In this document: piece after piece, positions 13,308 through 19,866 of the stretch
Layout of the letters: each line of letters opens with the position of its first letter
Numbering within the stretch: the first letter of the stretch is position 1
Source of the DNA: Solen grandis
Lineage: Eukaryota; Mollusca; Bivalvia; Adapedonta; Solenidae
Assembly: GCA_021229015.1 (NCBI GenBank)
Contig: CM037789.1
Coordinates: 37,572,330 to 37,636,329 of the forward strand
Direction: 5' to 3'
Length of the DNA stretch: 64,000 bases
Translations under genes and position numbers: made by a program
The notes under the pieces: model-generated
The model's database searches: none
What the model was told of the DNA's origin: nothing
What the model saw: only the letters and a program-made list of their open reading frames with translations

Positions 13308-13515
13308 TATAGGGTGGCACTATGGTACCAAGGTACCATAATTTTTTTTTTTATGGTACCGTGGTACCATAAATTTTTATTTTTTTTGGTACTTATGGTA
13401 CCAAAATCTATAGTACCGAATGGTACTCTATATGAAAACAGAATCTATAGTACCGAATGGTACTCTATATGAAAACAGAATCTATAGTACCGAATGGTAC
13501 TATATATGAAAACAG
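13308..13515. repeat. GGTACC palindrome cluster and 37-bp tandem array
   Basis: Five or more GGTACC or near-GGTACC sites lie in 13320-13400, including GGTACCAAGGTACC. Three 37-bp units follow, starting at 13405, 13442 and 13479, each with CTATAGTACCGAATGGTACT. The position at the end of the viral-like gene block makes it a candidate terminal repeat. The 5' sequence starts 'agtataggg', and Polinton ends often start with AG; that link is inference. Confidence 0.6.
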
Positions 13516-13539
13516 ATTTATGTAAAATTGTAAAAATGA

Positions 13540-13595
13540 CAATTGTAAAATGTCCTTTCGAGACATTTGGGTTGGCCCTGAAAAGGGCCGTTTTG
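13540..13595 (-). terminator. Histone-type 3' module 1
   Basis: Read on the minus strand: CAAAAC, stem-loop GGCCCTTTTCAGGGCC (13574-13589), AACCCA, then TCGAAAGGAC (13552-13561) exactly 12 nt after the stem, then CAATTG (13540-13545). The stem begins 14 nt after the TAA of the 13604-13900 gene. It matches the metazoan replication-dependent histone mRNA end: 6-bp GGCYCT stem, UUUC loop, ACCCA flank and purine-rich downstream element. Confidence 0.88.
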
Positions 13596-13603
13596 TTTCT
13601 TCT

Positions 13604-13900
13604 TTAGATTTCGGTGACATTGTCCACATCGTGCTCGGTTTCGATGCCATCGTCACTGATTACGATGACATCGTTTTCATCTTGTAAGATCTGCTGTTGT
13701 TCTATGAGCATATGATCTTCATCTTCATCTTGTTTTAACCCATGTTCATCGCGTTGCAATATCATCTGATGTACCATGTTTGACAAAATCAGATGGTATT
13801 CTGCAATATGGTCTTGCTGTTGTCTCCACTCATTGCGTTGTCGTTCGATCAACCCCATCAATTCGTGGACAAATTCATTCAGTTGCTGAATTTGTTCCAT
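13604..13900 (-). CDS. Small acidic coiled-coil protein with a SUMO-interacting motif
   Basis: A 98-residue intact ORF of no family I recognise. Residues 1-70 are rich in Q, E, H and L with heptad-like spacing, consistent with a coiled coil or helical oligomer. The C-terminal third is strongly acidic. Near residues 77-84 it has VIVISDD, the classical hydrophobic core plus acidic run of a SUMO-interacting motif, followed by more acidic residues. The TATA box (13944-13950, minus) lies 44 nt upstream of the ATG within promoter repeat P1. The stop is 14 nt before a histone-type stem-loop. The gene sits at the outer end of the accessory block. SUMO binding is inferred from the motif only; a role in modulating the host nucleus would fit, but is unproven. 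Confidence 0.7.
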   Translation of the reverse strand: MEQIQQLNEFVHELMGLIERQRNEWRQQQDHIAEYHLILSNMVHQMILQRDEHGLKQDEDEDHMLIEQQQILQDENDVIVISDDGIETEHDVDNVTEI

Positions 13901-13941
13901 GGTTGTGCAGCGAGAATATGACCGAATGCTTGATGCGGTGC

Positions 13942-14090
13942 GCTTTTATAGCCTTGAGGTGGATTGACCTACTTTCTACTGTTAGCGTACACCAATCAGA
14001 GAACGTTAGTTCTATTCAAGTTTAACCTTGACCTGAGTTAGATAGCATTGTCTTCGGCCTTGACATTTTGGGTTGGATTGACCTACTTTT
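13942..14090 (-). promoter_or_regulatory. Promoter repeat P1 (TATA, CCAAT, AGGTCA half-sites)
   Basis: About 150 bp nearly identical to P2 at 15268-15427. It holds TATAAAA (minus strand, 13944-13950), a plus-strand CCAAT in 'gtacaccaatcagag', and repeated TTGACCT/CCTTGACCT, the reverse complement of AGGTCA nuclear-receptor half-sites. It drives the 13604-13900 gene. Unlike P2, no plus-strand ORF follows on its other side. Confidence 0.7.
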
Positions 14091-14155
14091 GTATTGACAT
14101 ATCAGAATTGCTGTAAAATTAAAAAAAATTCAAGCCGAATTTGTAGTAGTGATGA

Positions 14156-14213
14156 CTTTTTTTTGTAACATTTTTGTAACATTTTTGTAACATTTTTGTA
14201 ACATTTTTATAAA
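14156..14213. repeat. 11-bp tandem array
   Basis: About four to five units of TTTTTGTAACA between promoter repeat P1 and the next histone-type module. Confidence 0.9.
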
Positions 14214-14272
14214 ACATTGGATCATATTTTTAATGAAAGAAAATTTTGAATGGAACTTGAAAATAATGGTGA

Positions 14273-14330
14273 CAATTGAGGTATATTCTCTTTCGAGACA
14301 TTTGGGTTGGCCCTGATAAGGGCCGTTGTT
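14273..14330 (-). terminator. Histone-type 3' module 2
   Basis: Minus strand: AACAAC, stem-loop GGCCCTTATCAGGGCC (14309-14324), AACCCA, then TCGAAAGAGA (14287-14296) after exactly 12 nt, then CAATTG (14273-14278). The loop is UAUC rather than UUUC, keeping the U at loop positions 1 and 3 that histone loops conserve. The downstream CGAAAGAGA is close to the mammalian histone downstream element AAAGAG. The stem starts 23 nt after the stop of the 14348-14644 gene. Confidence 0.85.
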
Positions 14331-14347
14331 TTTTCACAGAGTAGTGG

Positions 14348-14644
14348 TTACTCTATTTGTCTATGAGTTTTCTTCAGCAGGTATTCAACATGTTCTATGG
14401 TGATGAAATGTGCTTCAATGATATTTAAGATATCATCGTAGTATAGTTCATGAAAGTAACATGCACTCAATTTGTCTATGATACTCCTGAGTGTTGTTGT
14501 TATTTTAAGCGTACGTTGGTATCGGGCTTGTAGTTTAAGCGAACGTTGGTGTCGGGCTTCTATTTTGTCCATGTCAGATATGCAGTCGATAGTTATATGT
14601 GACTTATCCATAGCACAGTCTGAAAACGAATGGCATGAATTCAT
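14348..14644 (-). CDS. Small helical protein of unknown function
   Basis: A 98-residue intact ORF, not recognised. It has a Cys/His/Asp-containing N-terminus (residues 1-30), a duplicated RYQRTLK/RHQRSLK-like stretch around residues 32-50, then predicted helices rich in I, L, H and E to the C-terminus. No signal peptide or membrane segment is seen. The upstream region is short: the previous gene's 3' module ends at 14676, and a TATA-like AAATAAAAG lies in the minus strand near 14655-14663. It is therefore packed head-to-tail behind the 14746-15231 gene with under 40 nt for a promoter. It ends before histone-type module 2, like its neighbours. Confidence 0.6.
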   Translation of the reverse strand: MNSCHSFSDCAMDKSHITIDCISDMDKIEARHQRSLKLQARYQRTLKITTTLRSIIDKLSACYFHELYYDDILNIIEAHFITIEHVEYLLKKTHRQIE

Positions 14645-14675
14645 TTCGTTTGATACTTTTATTTACTTGGTTTGA

Positions 14676-14735
14676 CAATTGTAAAAATATGTCCTTTCGA
14701 GACATCTGGGTTGGCCCTGAAAAGGGCCGTTGTTT
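14676..14735 (-). terminator. Histone-type 3' module 3
   Basis: Minus strand: AACAAC, stem-loop GGCCCTTTTCAGGGCC (14713-14728), AACCCA, then TCGAAAGGAC (14691-14700) after exactly 12 nt, then CAATTG (14676-14681). The stem starts 17 nt after the TAG of the 14746-15231 gene. Confidence 0.88.
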
Positions 14736-14745
14736 TTTTCTCTCT

Positions 14746-15231
14746 CTACTTCTTACTCTTTTTGCTATTTTGTATGTCTTTACAATGGGCTCCAAGTCCA
14801 TTCTTAGAATGGGATCCGCCATCAAGTGGACGTTTGTTGGATGCTTCCACATTTTCTGGAATGAAAGTGATAGGCACCACCAGTTTGTCTGTTTTCATTT
14901 TGATACGGCATTCCACTTCTACCATTCTCTTTTGCAATTTGATGAGGTTGTTGTTCACCTCTTTGAGTTCCCTCAGAATAGATTGTCCAACATTATTTAC
15001 TGGCTGCACTGCCGGTTGGTGTTGCATTGGTTGTTGCACTGGTTGTTGTTGCTGTACTGGTTGCTGCTGGTGTGGTGGAGGCTGAGGTTGATACGTTGGT
15101 TGGTAGCTGGGTTGGTATATCGGAGTCGGAGTGTACGACACTGATGCCTGGTTAGCAGCTGTAGTCAGCTCATACAAATCAGCAGCCTGTATGGCGTTGT
15201 TAACGATATCAGAAGTTACGTAGCTTTCCAT
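14746..15231 (-). CDS. Pro/Gln-rich protein with coiled coil and basic tail
   Basis: A 161-residue intact ORF, family not recognised. Residues 1-30 are helical and Ala/Thr-rich. About 33-80 is low-complexity P/Q/Y with YQP and QQPVQ repeats. About 85-115 is a Leu/Ile/Asn heptad coiled coil. The last 30 residues are basic and end in SKKSKK, a plausible nuclear localisation or nucleic-acid-binding tail. The TATA box (15269-15275, minus) is 38 nt upstream of the ATG in bidirectional promoter P2. The gene ends 17 nt before histone-type module 3. The modular layout would suit a nuclear regulatory or virion-core protein. I cannot choose between these. Confidence 0.7.
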   Translation of the reverse strand: MESYVTSDIVNNAIQAADLYELTTAANQASVSYTPTPIYQPSYQPTYQPQPPPHQQQPVQQQQPVQQPMQHQPAVQPVNNVGQSILRELKEVNNNLIKLQKRMVEVECRIKMKTDKLVVPITFIPENVEASNKRPLDGGSHSKNGLGAHCKDIQNSKKSKK

Positions 15232-15267
15232 GGTTGGATAGTAGGATTATGATACGATGCATGTGTG

Positions 15268-15447
15268 CTTTTATAGTCTTGAGGCGGATTGACCTACTTT
15301 CTACTGTTAGCGTACACCAATCAGAGAATGTAATTTCCATCCAATGAATCAAGTTCGACCTTGACCTAAGTTGGATAGCATTGTCTTCGGCCTTGACATT
15401 TGGGGATGGATTGACCTACTGACCTACTTTTTTCATAACTATATAAG
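15268..15447. promoter_or_regulatory. Bidirectional promoter repeat P2
   Basis: Lies in the 249-bp space between the divergent genes at 15231 (minus) and 15481 (plus). It has TATAAAA on the minus strand (15269-15275) and TATATAAG on the plus strand (15440-15447), 38 and 33 nt from the respective ATGs. The shared central part carries CCAAT ('gtacaccaatcagag') and several TTGACCT half-sites. About 150 bp are duplicated at P1 (13942-14090). Confidence 0.75.
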
Positions 15448-15480
15448 TGTTTTTTTTTTTAAAAAGAAGATGAAATCACA

Positions 15481-15744
15481 ATGTCCGAACAAAAACTCTG
15501 GTTCGAAAAGTGTGGTGTGTGTTTAGAGGAGAGGGAGGAGGATATATATCACATAAACCAGTGTCAATGTCAGGACATTGTATGCGTCAGATGCTTCGCA
15601 CGGCTTCAGAAGTGCCCGTTTTGTAGGGCACCCTATCAAGTGTATGCCTGGCCTGCCTGTGTTTTCGCTAAACATGGGCCTACAGTGCGCTCAGCCTATT
15701 ATGGCATATGGTTTGACCCTGATTATTCAGAGTTAGTAGGGTGA
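15481..15744 (+). CDS. Small RING-finger protein (putative E3 ubiquitin ligase)
   Basis: An 87-residue intact ORF. A RING-type zinc module fills residues 11-53: C11-x2-C14, then a Cys cluster CQCQDIVC with C-x2-C, and the closing CPFCRAPY. Spacing is that of a compact RING (C3HC4-like, with Cys replacing the usual His region). RING proteins of this size are common in large DNA viruses and viral-like elements, where they recruit E2 enzymes. The 34 C-terminal residues are Tyr/Trp-rich and unassigned. It is the only plus-strand gene of the block, fired from P2, and it ends 34 nt before a histone-type stem-loop on its own strand. E3 activity is inferred from the family. Confidence 0.8.
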   Translation: MSEQKLWFEKCGVCLEEREEDIYHINQCQCQDIVCVRCFARLQKCPFCRAPYQVYAWPACVFAKHGPTVRSAYYGIWFDPDYSELVG

Positions 15745-15769
15745 CTCCGAGTAATTCAGGATCACAAAA

Positions 15770-15829
15770 ACCAAATACGGCCCTTTTCAGGGCCATCAAA
15801 CTATATTCGAGAGGAATATATCACAATTG
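15770..15829 (+). terminator. Histone-type 3' module 4 (plus strand)
   Basis: Plus strand: CAAATAC, stem-loop GGCCCTTTTCAGGGCC (15779-15794), ATCAAA, then TCGAGAGGAA (15807-15816) after exactly 12 nt, then CAATTG (15824-15829). Orientation follows the RING gene, opposite to modules 1-3. This argues against a simple dispersed palindromic repeat. Confidence 0.88.
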
Positions 15830-15873
15830 TTAATGTGTAAGATAAACAACAAGAAATCAATCAGTTTTAGCCT

Positions 15874-15879
15874 TTTATT
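15874..15879 (-). terminator. AATAAA poly(A) signal of the protease gene
   Basis: Minus-strand AATAAA 82 nt after the protease stop, 45 nt from the end of the convergent module 4. No stem-loop lies between the protease stop and this signal, so the virion-gene transcript appears to end by polyadenylation. Confidence 0.65.
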
Positions 15880-15960
15880 GAACTCTATGAACATTGCAAA
15901 CAAAATATGAACAAACAATATGAACAATGCAAACACTATGAACAACAAGTACATAACACT

Positions 15961-16602
15961 TTAATGAAAGTAGAATGGGTCCAAACTATTCGTCAGTAAT
16001 TCAAAACACGCACGACCATCTCCAAACTTTGGTGGATGTTTAGCTGTGCATGTTTGTTGGTGCTGATTACACACTTGTCTTCTTGCACGTTTGTACAGTT
16101 CTGAATAGTTCTGGTAAAACCAACATCCCACATTGGAATCGTTCAAATTGAAGTGAGGTTGATCCTCTGTCCGGAATTTAGCTCTAAACACCCGTGTTAA
16201 ATCACATCCTCGAACAAGAAAATGCAAAGCAAACAAACAATATGCTCCACACACAAACGTGTTGTATCCTTGAAGTCTCATGAGATTCCATGTATAGGGT
16301 CCATGTCTTTCCAAGAAACGTTGAATGTCACAATGGAGTGGTTTTTGTCCATACGAATCAAAGTAGTAAGTCGATTTATCGTTGAAAAACACAACCACCC
16401 AATGTTCACCAGGTTGAGTCGAATTGTGGGTATTCACTATGTAAGCTTTTACAGTCTCTGGTCTACGTTGTGGTAGTTGATCTTTAGCACATACCACGGC
16501 ATTCAAGGGAGCTAGAATTGGTGAATGATCCAAAATATACTGCAACTCAATCGTTTCCATTTTCCCAATCTTGTTTAATGCGTCCTGCCCATTCGCACTC
16601 AA
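15961..16602 (-). CDS. PRO: Adenain-type cysteine protease (PRO)
   Basis: A 213-residue intact ORF of the adenovirus endoprotease/Ulp1-like C5 family used by Polintons and adintoviruses to process capsid precursors. Catalytic residues in order: His67 in GEHWVVVFF, Asp82 in YYFDSYG, Gln111 (oxyanion) in LQGYN, and Cys118 in TFVCGAYC. The length is typical for the family. The first Met is in the overlap with the upstream gene; Met15 (codon at 16558-16560) is an equally likely start, leaving a 14-nt overlap. It is the last gene of the packed minus-strand virion module. Unlike its upstream neighbours it has no frame break, and all catalytic residues are present. Family assignment is firm; activity is inferred. 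Confidence 0.92.
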   Translation of the reverse strand: MSANGQDALNKIGKMETIELQYILDHSPILAPLNAVVCAKDQLPQRRPETVKAYIVNTHNSTQPGEHWVVVFFNDKSTYYFDSYGQKPLHCDIQRFLERHGPYTWNLMRLQGYNTFVCGAYCLFALHFLVRGCDLTRVFRAKFRTEDQPHFNLNDSNVGCWFYQNYSELYKRARRQVCNQHQQTCTAKHPPKFGDGRACFELLTNSLDPFYFH

Positions 16603-16999
16603 AAGTTTCCAATGGTGTGATCTTGTTCGTATCTACACTAGCCTTTATATTTGCCCACATCTGATAAGCATCAGCTTTCTCAGCGCGTGTGAGATCCATG
16701 TTTTGTAGTTCAGCGTACCATCTTTCCATCACTTGATACATGTCCAGTTTTTTTAATGCACTGTTCAGAAACATCTCGACCCACTCACTTTTGCTGCTAA
16801 ACAAACATAGGGGATGTTGGGTCTGACTGGGATGATCAACAATGCAACCATAACAGTTTTCTTTCACGATATCAAAGAGGTGTGTCTGCAGTTCATGCAC
16901 CACATGCTGGTTCAAACTCTTTACCATATCGTTTCGCCTATTCAAGTTGTAGATTTCTTCGTACAGTTGTTTGGCCAGCTGTTGTCCTGATTTGCTCAT
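16547..16999 (-). CDS. Cys/His-signature protein of unknown function (NCYGC family)
   Basis: A 150-residue intact ORF between major capsid and protease. It is mostly helical and charged. Its hallmark is near residues 47-63: ENCYGCIVDHPSQTQHPLC, four Cys/His pairs in a tight cluster that looks zinc-binding. The same cluster occurs at a separate locus in this window (36732-37007). The ATG follows the capsid TAA by 2 nt, and its 3' end overlaps the protease start, so it must be expressed from the same transcript or by re-initiation. Two Trp-rich helical segments follow the cluster. The position suggests a virion-assembly or accessory role; no function is known to me. Confidence 0.75.
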   Translation of the reverse strand: MSKSGQQLAKQLYEEIYNLNRRNDMVKSLNQHVVHELQTHLFDIVKENCYGCIVDHPSQTQHPLCLFSSKSEWVEMFLNSALKKLDMYQVMERWYAELQNMDLTRAEKADAYQMWANIKASVDTNKITPLETFECEWAGRIKQDWENGND

Positions 17000-17001
17000 G
17001 G

Positions 17002-18297
17002 TTAATAGTCTGTGATGACTTCTCTGAACCCGTTAATCTCTATCTGACTGTCATATTCGGCATACACAATCACATGATGGGGTCACCAAGAGCTACACGA
17101 AACTGAACCTCGATTCGCAAGTTTCCCGTTTTTTATAGGATGCAGCTGTCCCTCTTCTGATCCTTGATCTGGCGTTAAGTCAATGCCCCACAGTGTGTAC
17201 CCCTGCATGTAATCGTCCATTGTCAGACCCATGGAGCGGTTTAAACCGAGTGATCCCGTGGCTTGATGCAGGGACATGTATGATCTCAAAATTTCTCCTG
17301 TGGGAAAGTTAGGCTGGAACGGCAAGTTGTGTGTCGTCTTTCCGTCTACACTGACTTCTAACTTAGACAAGTTGAAATGTTGAAATCAAATGGTTGTTGC
17401 CAGATCACCGTTCATGTCTGTATTCTTTACCAGCCTAAATGATACGTTTGGGTAACTGTCCTTGAATAAAATGATCTTCGATCTTTGATCGTTGGCCTGC
17501 AGGAATGGTGAAAGTTTTTACCTCAGCTCGGCGAATTGAGATCTTCATGCCATGTTGAGCGATGGTCTGGTTTAAGTTGTTGGCCACTACGGGTAACAGG
17601 TCAACAGTCCGAACATTGAATCCAGCTTGAAGTAACTGGATTTTTGCCTCTGCTCCAAACAGGCAAAAACTGACTGGGGTTCTGTTGATGCGCAGCCGTA
17701 TCTCTACACCATTGGGAAGGTACTTGTCTTGCAAACACAGATCTAAATGCAGACGTCCGCACATTTCCAGAACACGACTCCTGTGGATACGTGTTCTTCT
17801 TTTAGTAAATCCTTCATTATCTTCCGCAACTGTATGCTCTTGCATATGACCCGCCGTGTCAGGACTCCACATTTCCGTAGCGTAGAGCTGTGTTGATTTA
17901 CTGTCCGTAGAATAAGACAGCAAATTCTCAATGTAGGCCCTGTACGCATATGTGTCAGCATTATTGGTGATTCAGTTTGTTGTTCAGGTACACATAAATT
18001 TACTGCTAAACAAGCTGTGGAAGAAATTATTTCTGTGGAGGGTTTCTCCATCCCCAGCCAATTAGTGCCATCCGGTTTGACTACTTTGACTTTCAGGTAA
18101 AGTAGCTCGGGTTTTGATATCAGTCCACTTTTCTGATTGAGCAGGAATTACAAATTCAAGGGGGAAATGAATTGCTCAGTGCTGACACAGGATAATGTTC
18201 TGCCCACTGTGCATCTTGCATTGCTGTCATGGTAGGTGGAACATGTGACCACATCAAGTTCAGTTTTGCTACACTCACAAGAGCCGTGTTGCATCAT
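17002..18297 (-). pseudogene. MCP: Major capsid protein (hexon-like, double jelly roll), frame-broken
   Basis: Roughly 430 codons of Polinton/adintovirus major capsid protein. Recognisable blocks in order: an ELD-type N-terminus near 18270; a YLKVKVVKPDGTN strand near 18080; TYAYRAYIENLLSY near 17930; a LHLDLC..D segment near 17740; the KTFTIPAG and GQLPKR region near 17450-17520; a GY.LWGIDLTPD segment near 17170-17210; and an EIN-type C-terminal strand before TAA at 17002. The frame changes about eight times, several in homopolymers (G-run 18160-18164, T-run 18112-18115). ATG at 18297 follows the upstream stop by 5 nt; TAA is 2 nt before the next ATG. Family is firm. Whether the breaks are real or consensus errors near the gap is open. 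Confidence 0.88.
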
Positions 18298-18302
18298 GTT
18301 GT

Positions 18303-18661
18303 TCAATCAAAAATATCTGACGGTCGCGATGAGATTTTTCTTTTTTGTTGCGTCTCTTGCCGCGCTGAAAGCAGAATGGTGTCGACGTTTGAAATCTCGA
18401 AGCTTATACCTCTCAGAGTTTTCAGCCCCACATCTTTCAACAATGTTTTACCCCGTTTTGATCACGTTTTTAATTTTGGGGCCGACAGAAATCTTTTAAC
18501 GGCTCCTATACCTTTTTTTAAAACCCCTCTCTTTTCAGAGTCTTTAGTCCTGAGGTCACGATGGGTTTCTTCATGGGTAAGAGTTGCTGGCCTTTTCTTG
18601 AACATGGACCCCAAAAACCTATCCGACTTGTCGAGCTTGACCACGGTAAACGGGAAATCAT
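18303..18661 (-). pseudogene. Small basic virion-module ORF, frame-broken
   Basis: Between penton and major capsid lies about 120 codons of Lys/Arg-rich sequence. Different frames hold KKGIGAVKRFLSAPKLKT and a KKKNL/KRKISSRPSDIF-like C-terminus, so the intact product cannot be read directly. Its ATG (18659-18661) overlaps the penton stop as ATGA. Two candidate stops (18303-18305 or 18307-18309) lie just before the major capsid ATG. Polintons and adintoviruses often encode a small basic, Gly/Lys-rich protein here, compared with adenovirus core/minor proteins. That comparison is positional inference. At least two frame changes are needed to span it. Confidence 0.5.
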
Positions 18662-19500
18662 CGTGTCTTTCGTTTAAAATGAAGCTTCACCATCGACTTC
18701 CCGTGAGTGAAATGAACTGATTCCCCTGTGTCACGGTTAAATTGATTACTGATCTCACTGAAATATGATCTGCTGACGGGTATGTAGGTAGATTTAGAAA
18801 TTCAAAGGGGCATGTGTGGATTAGCCCCTGCTTTTGTTTTTGTGGCAAATGGCACAACGCGAAAAAAGGGGTGCTTCGACATCCCCTATCAAAGTGTGTT
18901 CTGCCAAATCGGTATATACAAACAAGTGGTTCATCTTCGTGAAGAGGTCCACACCGTACTTGAATCTGTTGTTGTCTCTGTCCGGAAACACCTCAGTACT
19001 TCCCTCTCCTCCAAGTTTCGTAAGGAGATTGGATGAATTTTCCAACCCGATCTTTGATCCCAGTATTTACCGGTAAACTTGCACGTTTTTGACAAGCCGG
19101 AAAAATCAAGTCCAAATGTGAGGTTTCTTTGAGTTAAAATTGTTTTAGTGGCTTGTTTAATAGCTTTGTCCAATTCGTCATGAGTGTTGGTGACGCATAG
19201 ATGCCTGCAGGAAACAAAGGGTTATTGCCCATTTTTTTGCCTTCTAATTCACACCCGTTTTTCACTTGTGAAAAGGCTGAAGCCATTTTCTGGATCTTTA
19301 GTCACGAAGTAGAATTTTCCTTCCTCCTCTTCAATGTTTCTGACTTGTGGGTGGGAACGATCTTTTCCACGAGAGCCACTTCCCAATTTTGTTTGTCGAC
19401 ATCAATTGGTTTTTGTCAGCTTGGTTCTAAAACAGCATTGTTGTTGTTTGGGTACAAGCCATCAAACATAAATGATGAGAGTGATGTAGAAAGAGTTCAT
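18658..19500 (-). pseudogene. Minor capsid (penton-like) protein, frame-broken
   Basis: About 280 codons of the Polinton/adintovirus penton protein (single jelly roll, vertex capsomer). Seen blocks: N-terminal MNSFYITL at 19477-19500; YPNNNNAVL near 19445; WEVALVEKIVP near 19360; FVTKDPENGFSLF near 19290; KYGVDLF and NHLFVYTDLAEH near 18910-18960; PHMPLNF-like near 18800; and the closing GKSMVKLHFKRK before TGA at 18658. Frame changes occur about six times, one in the A-run 18862-18867. The start codon sits 8 nt from the assembly gap. The stop overlaps the next start as ATGA. Length and block order are as expected for a complete gene. Confidence 0.85.
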
Positions 19501-19509
19501 GGTTTCTTA

Positions 19510-19609
19510 NNNNNNNNNNNNNNNNNNNNNNNNNNNNNNNNNNNNNNNNNNNNNNNNNNNNNNNNNNNNNNNNNNNNNNNNNNNNNNNNNNNNNNNNNNN
19601 NNNNNNNNN
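19510..19609. other. Assembly gap of 100 N
   Basis: Exactly 100 N, the conventional length for a gap of unknown size. The left side is coding DNA of the Polinton-like element; the right side is a SINE. So the missing part of the element, if any, lies here. Confidence 0.99.
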
Positions 19610-19866
19610 AGTATTTCAGTCATTTGGAGACGATGTCTACTTAATGCAGTTATAGTGCTGCCACACTGCAGTATCACGCTGTAGACATGTGGCATGATAC
19701 CACACCCAGTCACAAAATCCTGATACCGAGCCAACCAGTCCTGCAACTACCCTTATATGCTGAGCGTCAAGCAAGGGAGTTATACCAGTTCCATTTTTTA
19801 CGACTTTGGTATCGAACCCACGACCTCTCGCTCCCGAGGCGGACGCTCTAACCACTCGGCCACCGG
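19610..19866 (-). mobile_element. SINE family A, nearly full
   Basis: Minus-strand copy: tRNA-like head GTGGCCGAGTGGTTAGAGCG (about 19840-19862) with B box GGGTTCGATACC, body 'ctcagcatataagggtagttg', and 3' end 'aatgactgaaatact' at the gap. It is a relative of the copies at 45903 and 58263. A 72-codon ORF over it is not a gene. Confidence 0.85.

Larger units (their letters stand above)
13308..19509 (-). mobile_element. Polinton/Maverick (adintovirus-like) element, partial
   Basis: The fragment carries recognisable virion-module genes on the minus strand (penton-like minor capsid, double-jelly-roll major capsid, adenain-type protease) and four small accessory genes. Families were identified from conserved motifs. 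Integrase, protein-primed DNA polymerase B and FtsK-type ATPase, the other Polinton hallmarks, are absent from the window; they would be expected beyond the gap at 19510 if the element is whole. The left edge is placed at a GGTACC-rich repeat near 13308 only because coding density begins there; no second terminal repeat is available to confirm it. The integrity of the element cannot be judged because of the gap. Confidence 0.85.

Noticed and set aside
13574..15794. Reading the GGCCCT...AGGGCC hairpins as bacterial-type terminators or a dispersed palindromic repeat
   Set aside because: No T-run follows as needed for an intrinsic terminator. Strand and position follow each gene, and a fixed 12-nt spaced downstream element is conserved, which fits histone-type 3' ends better.
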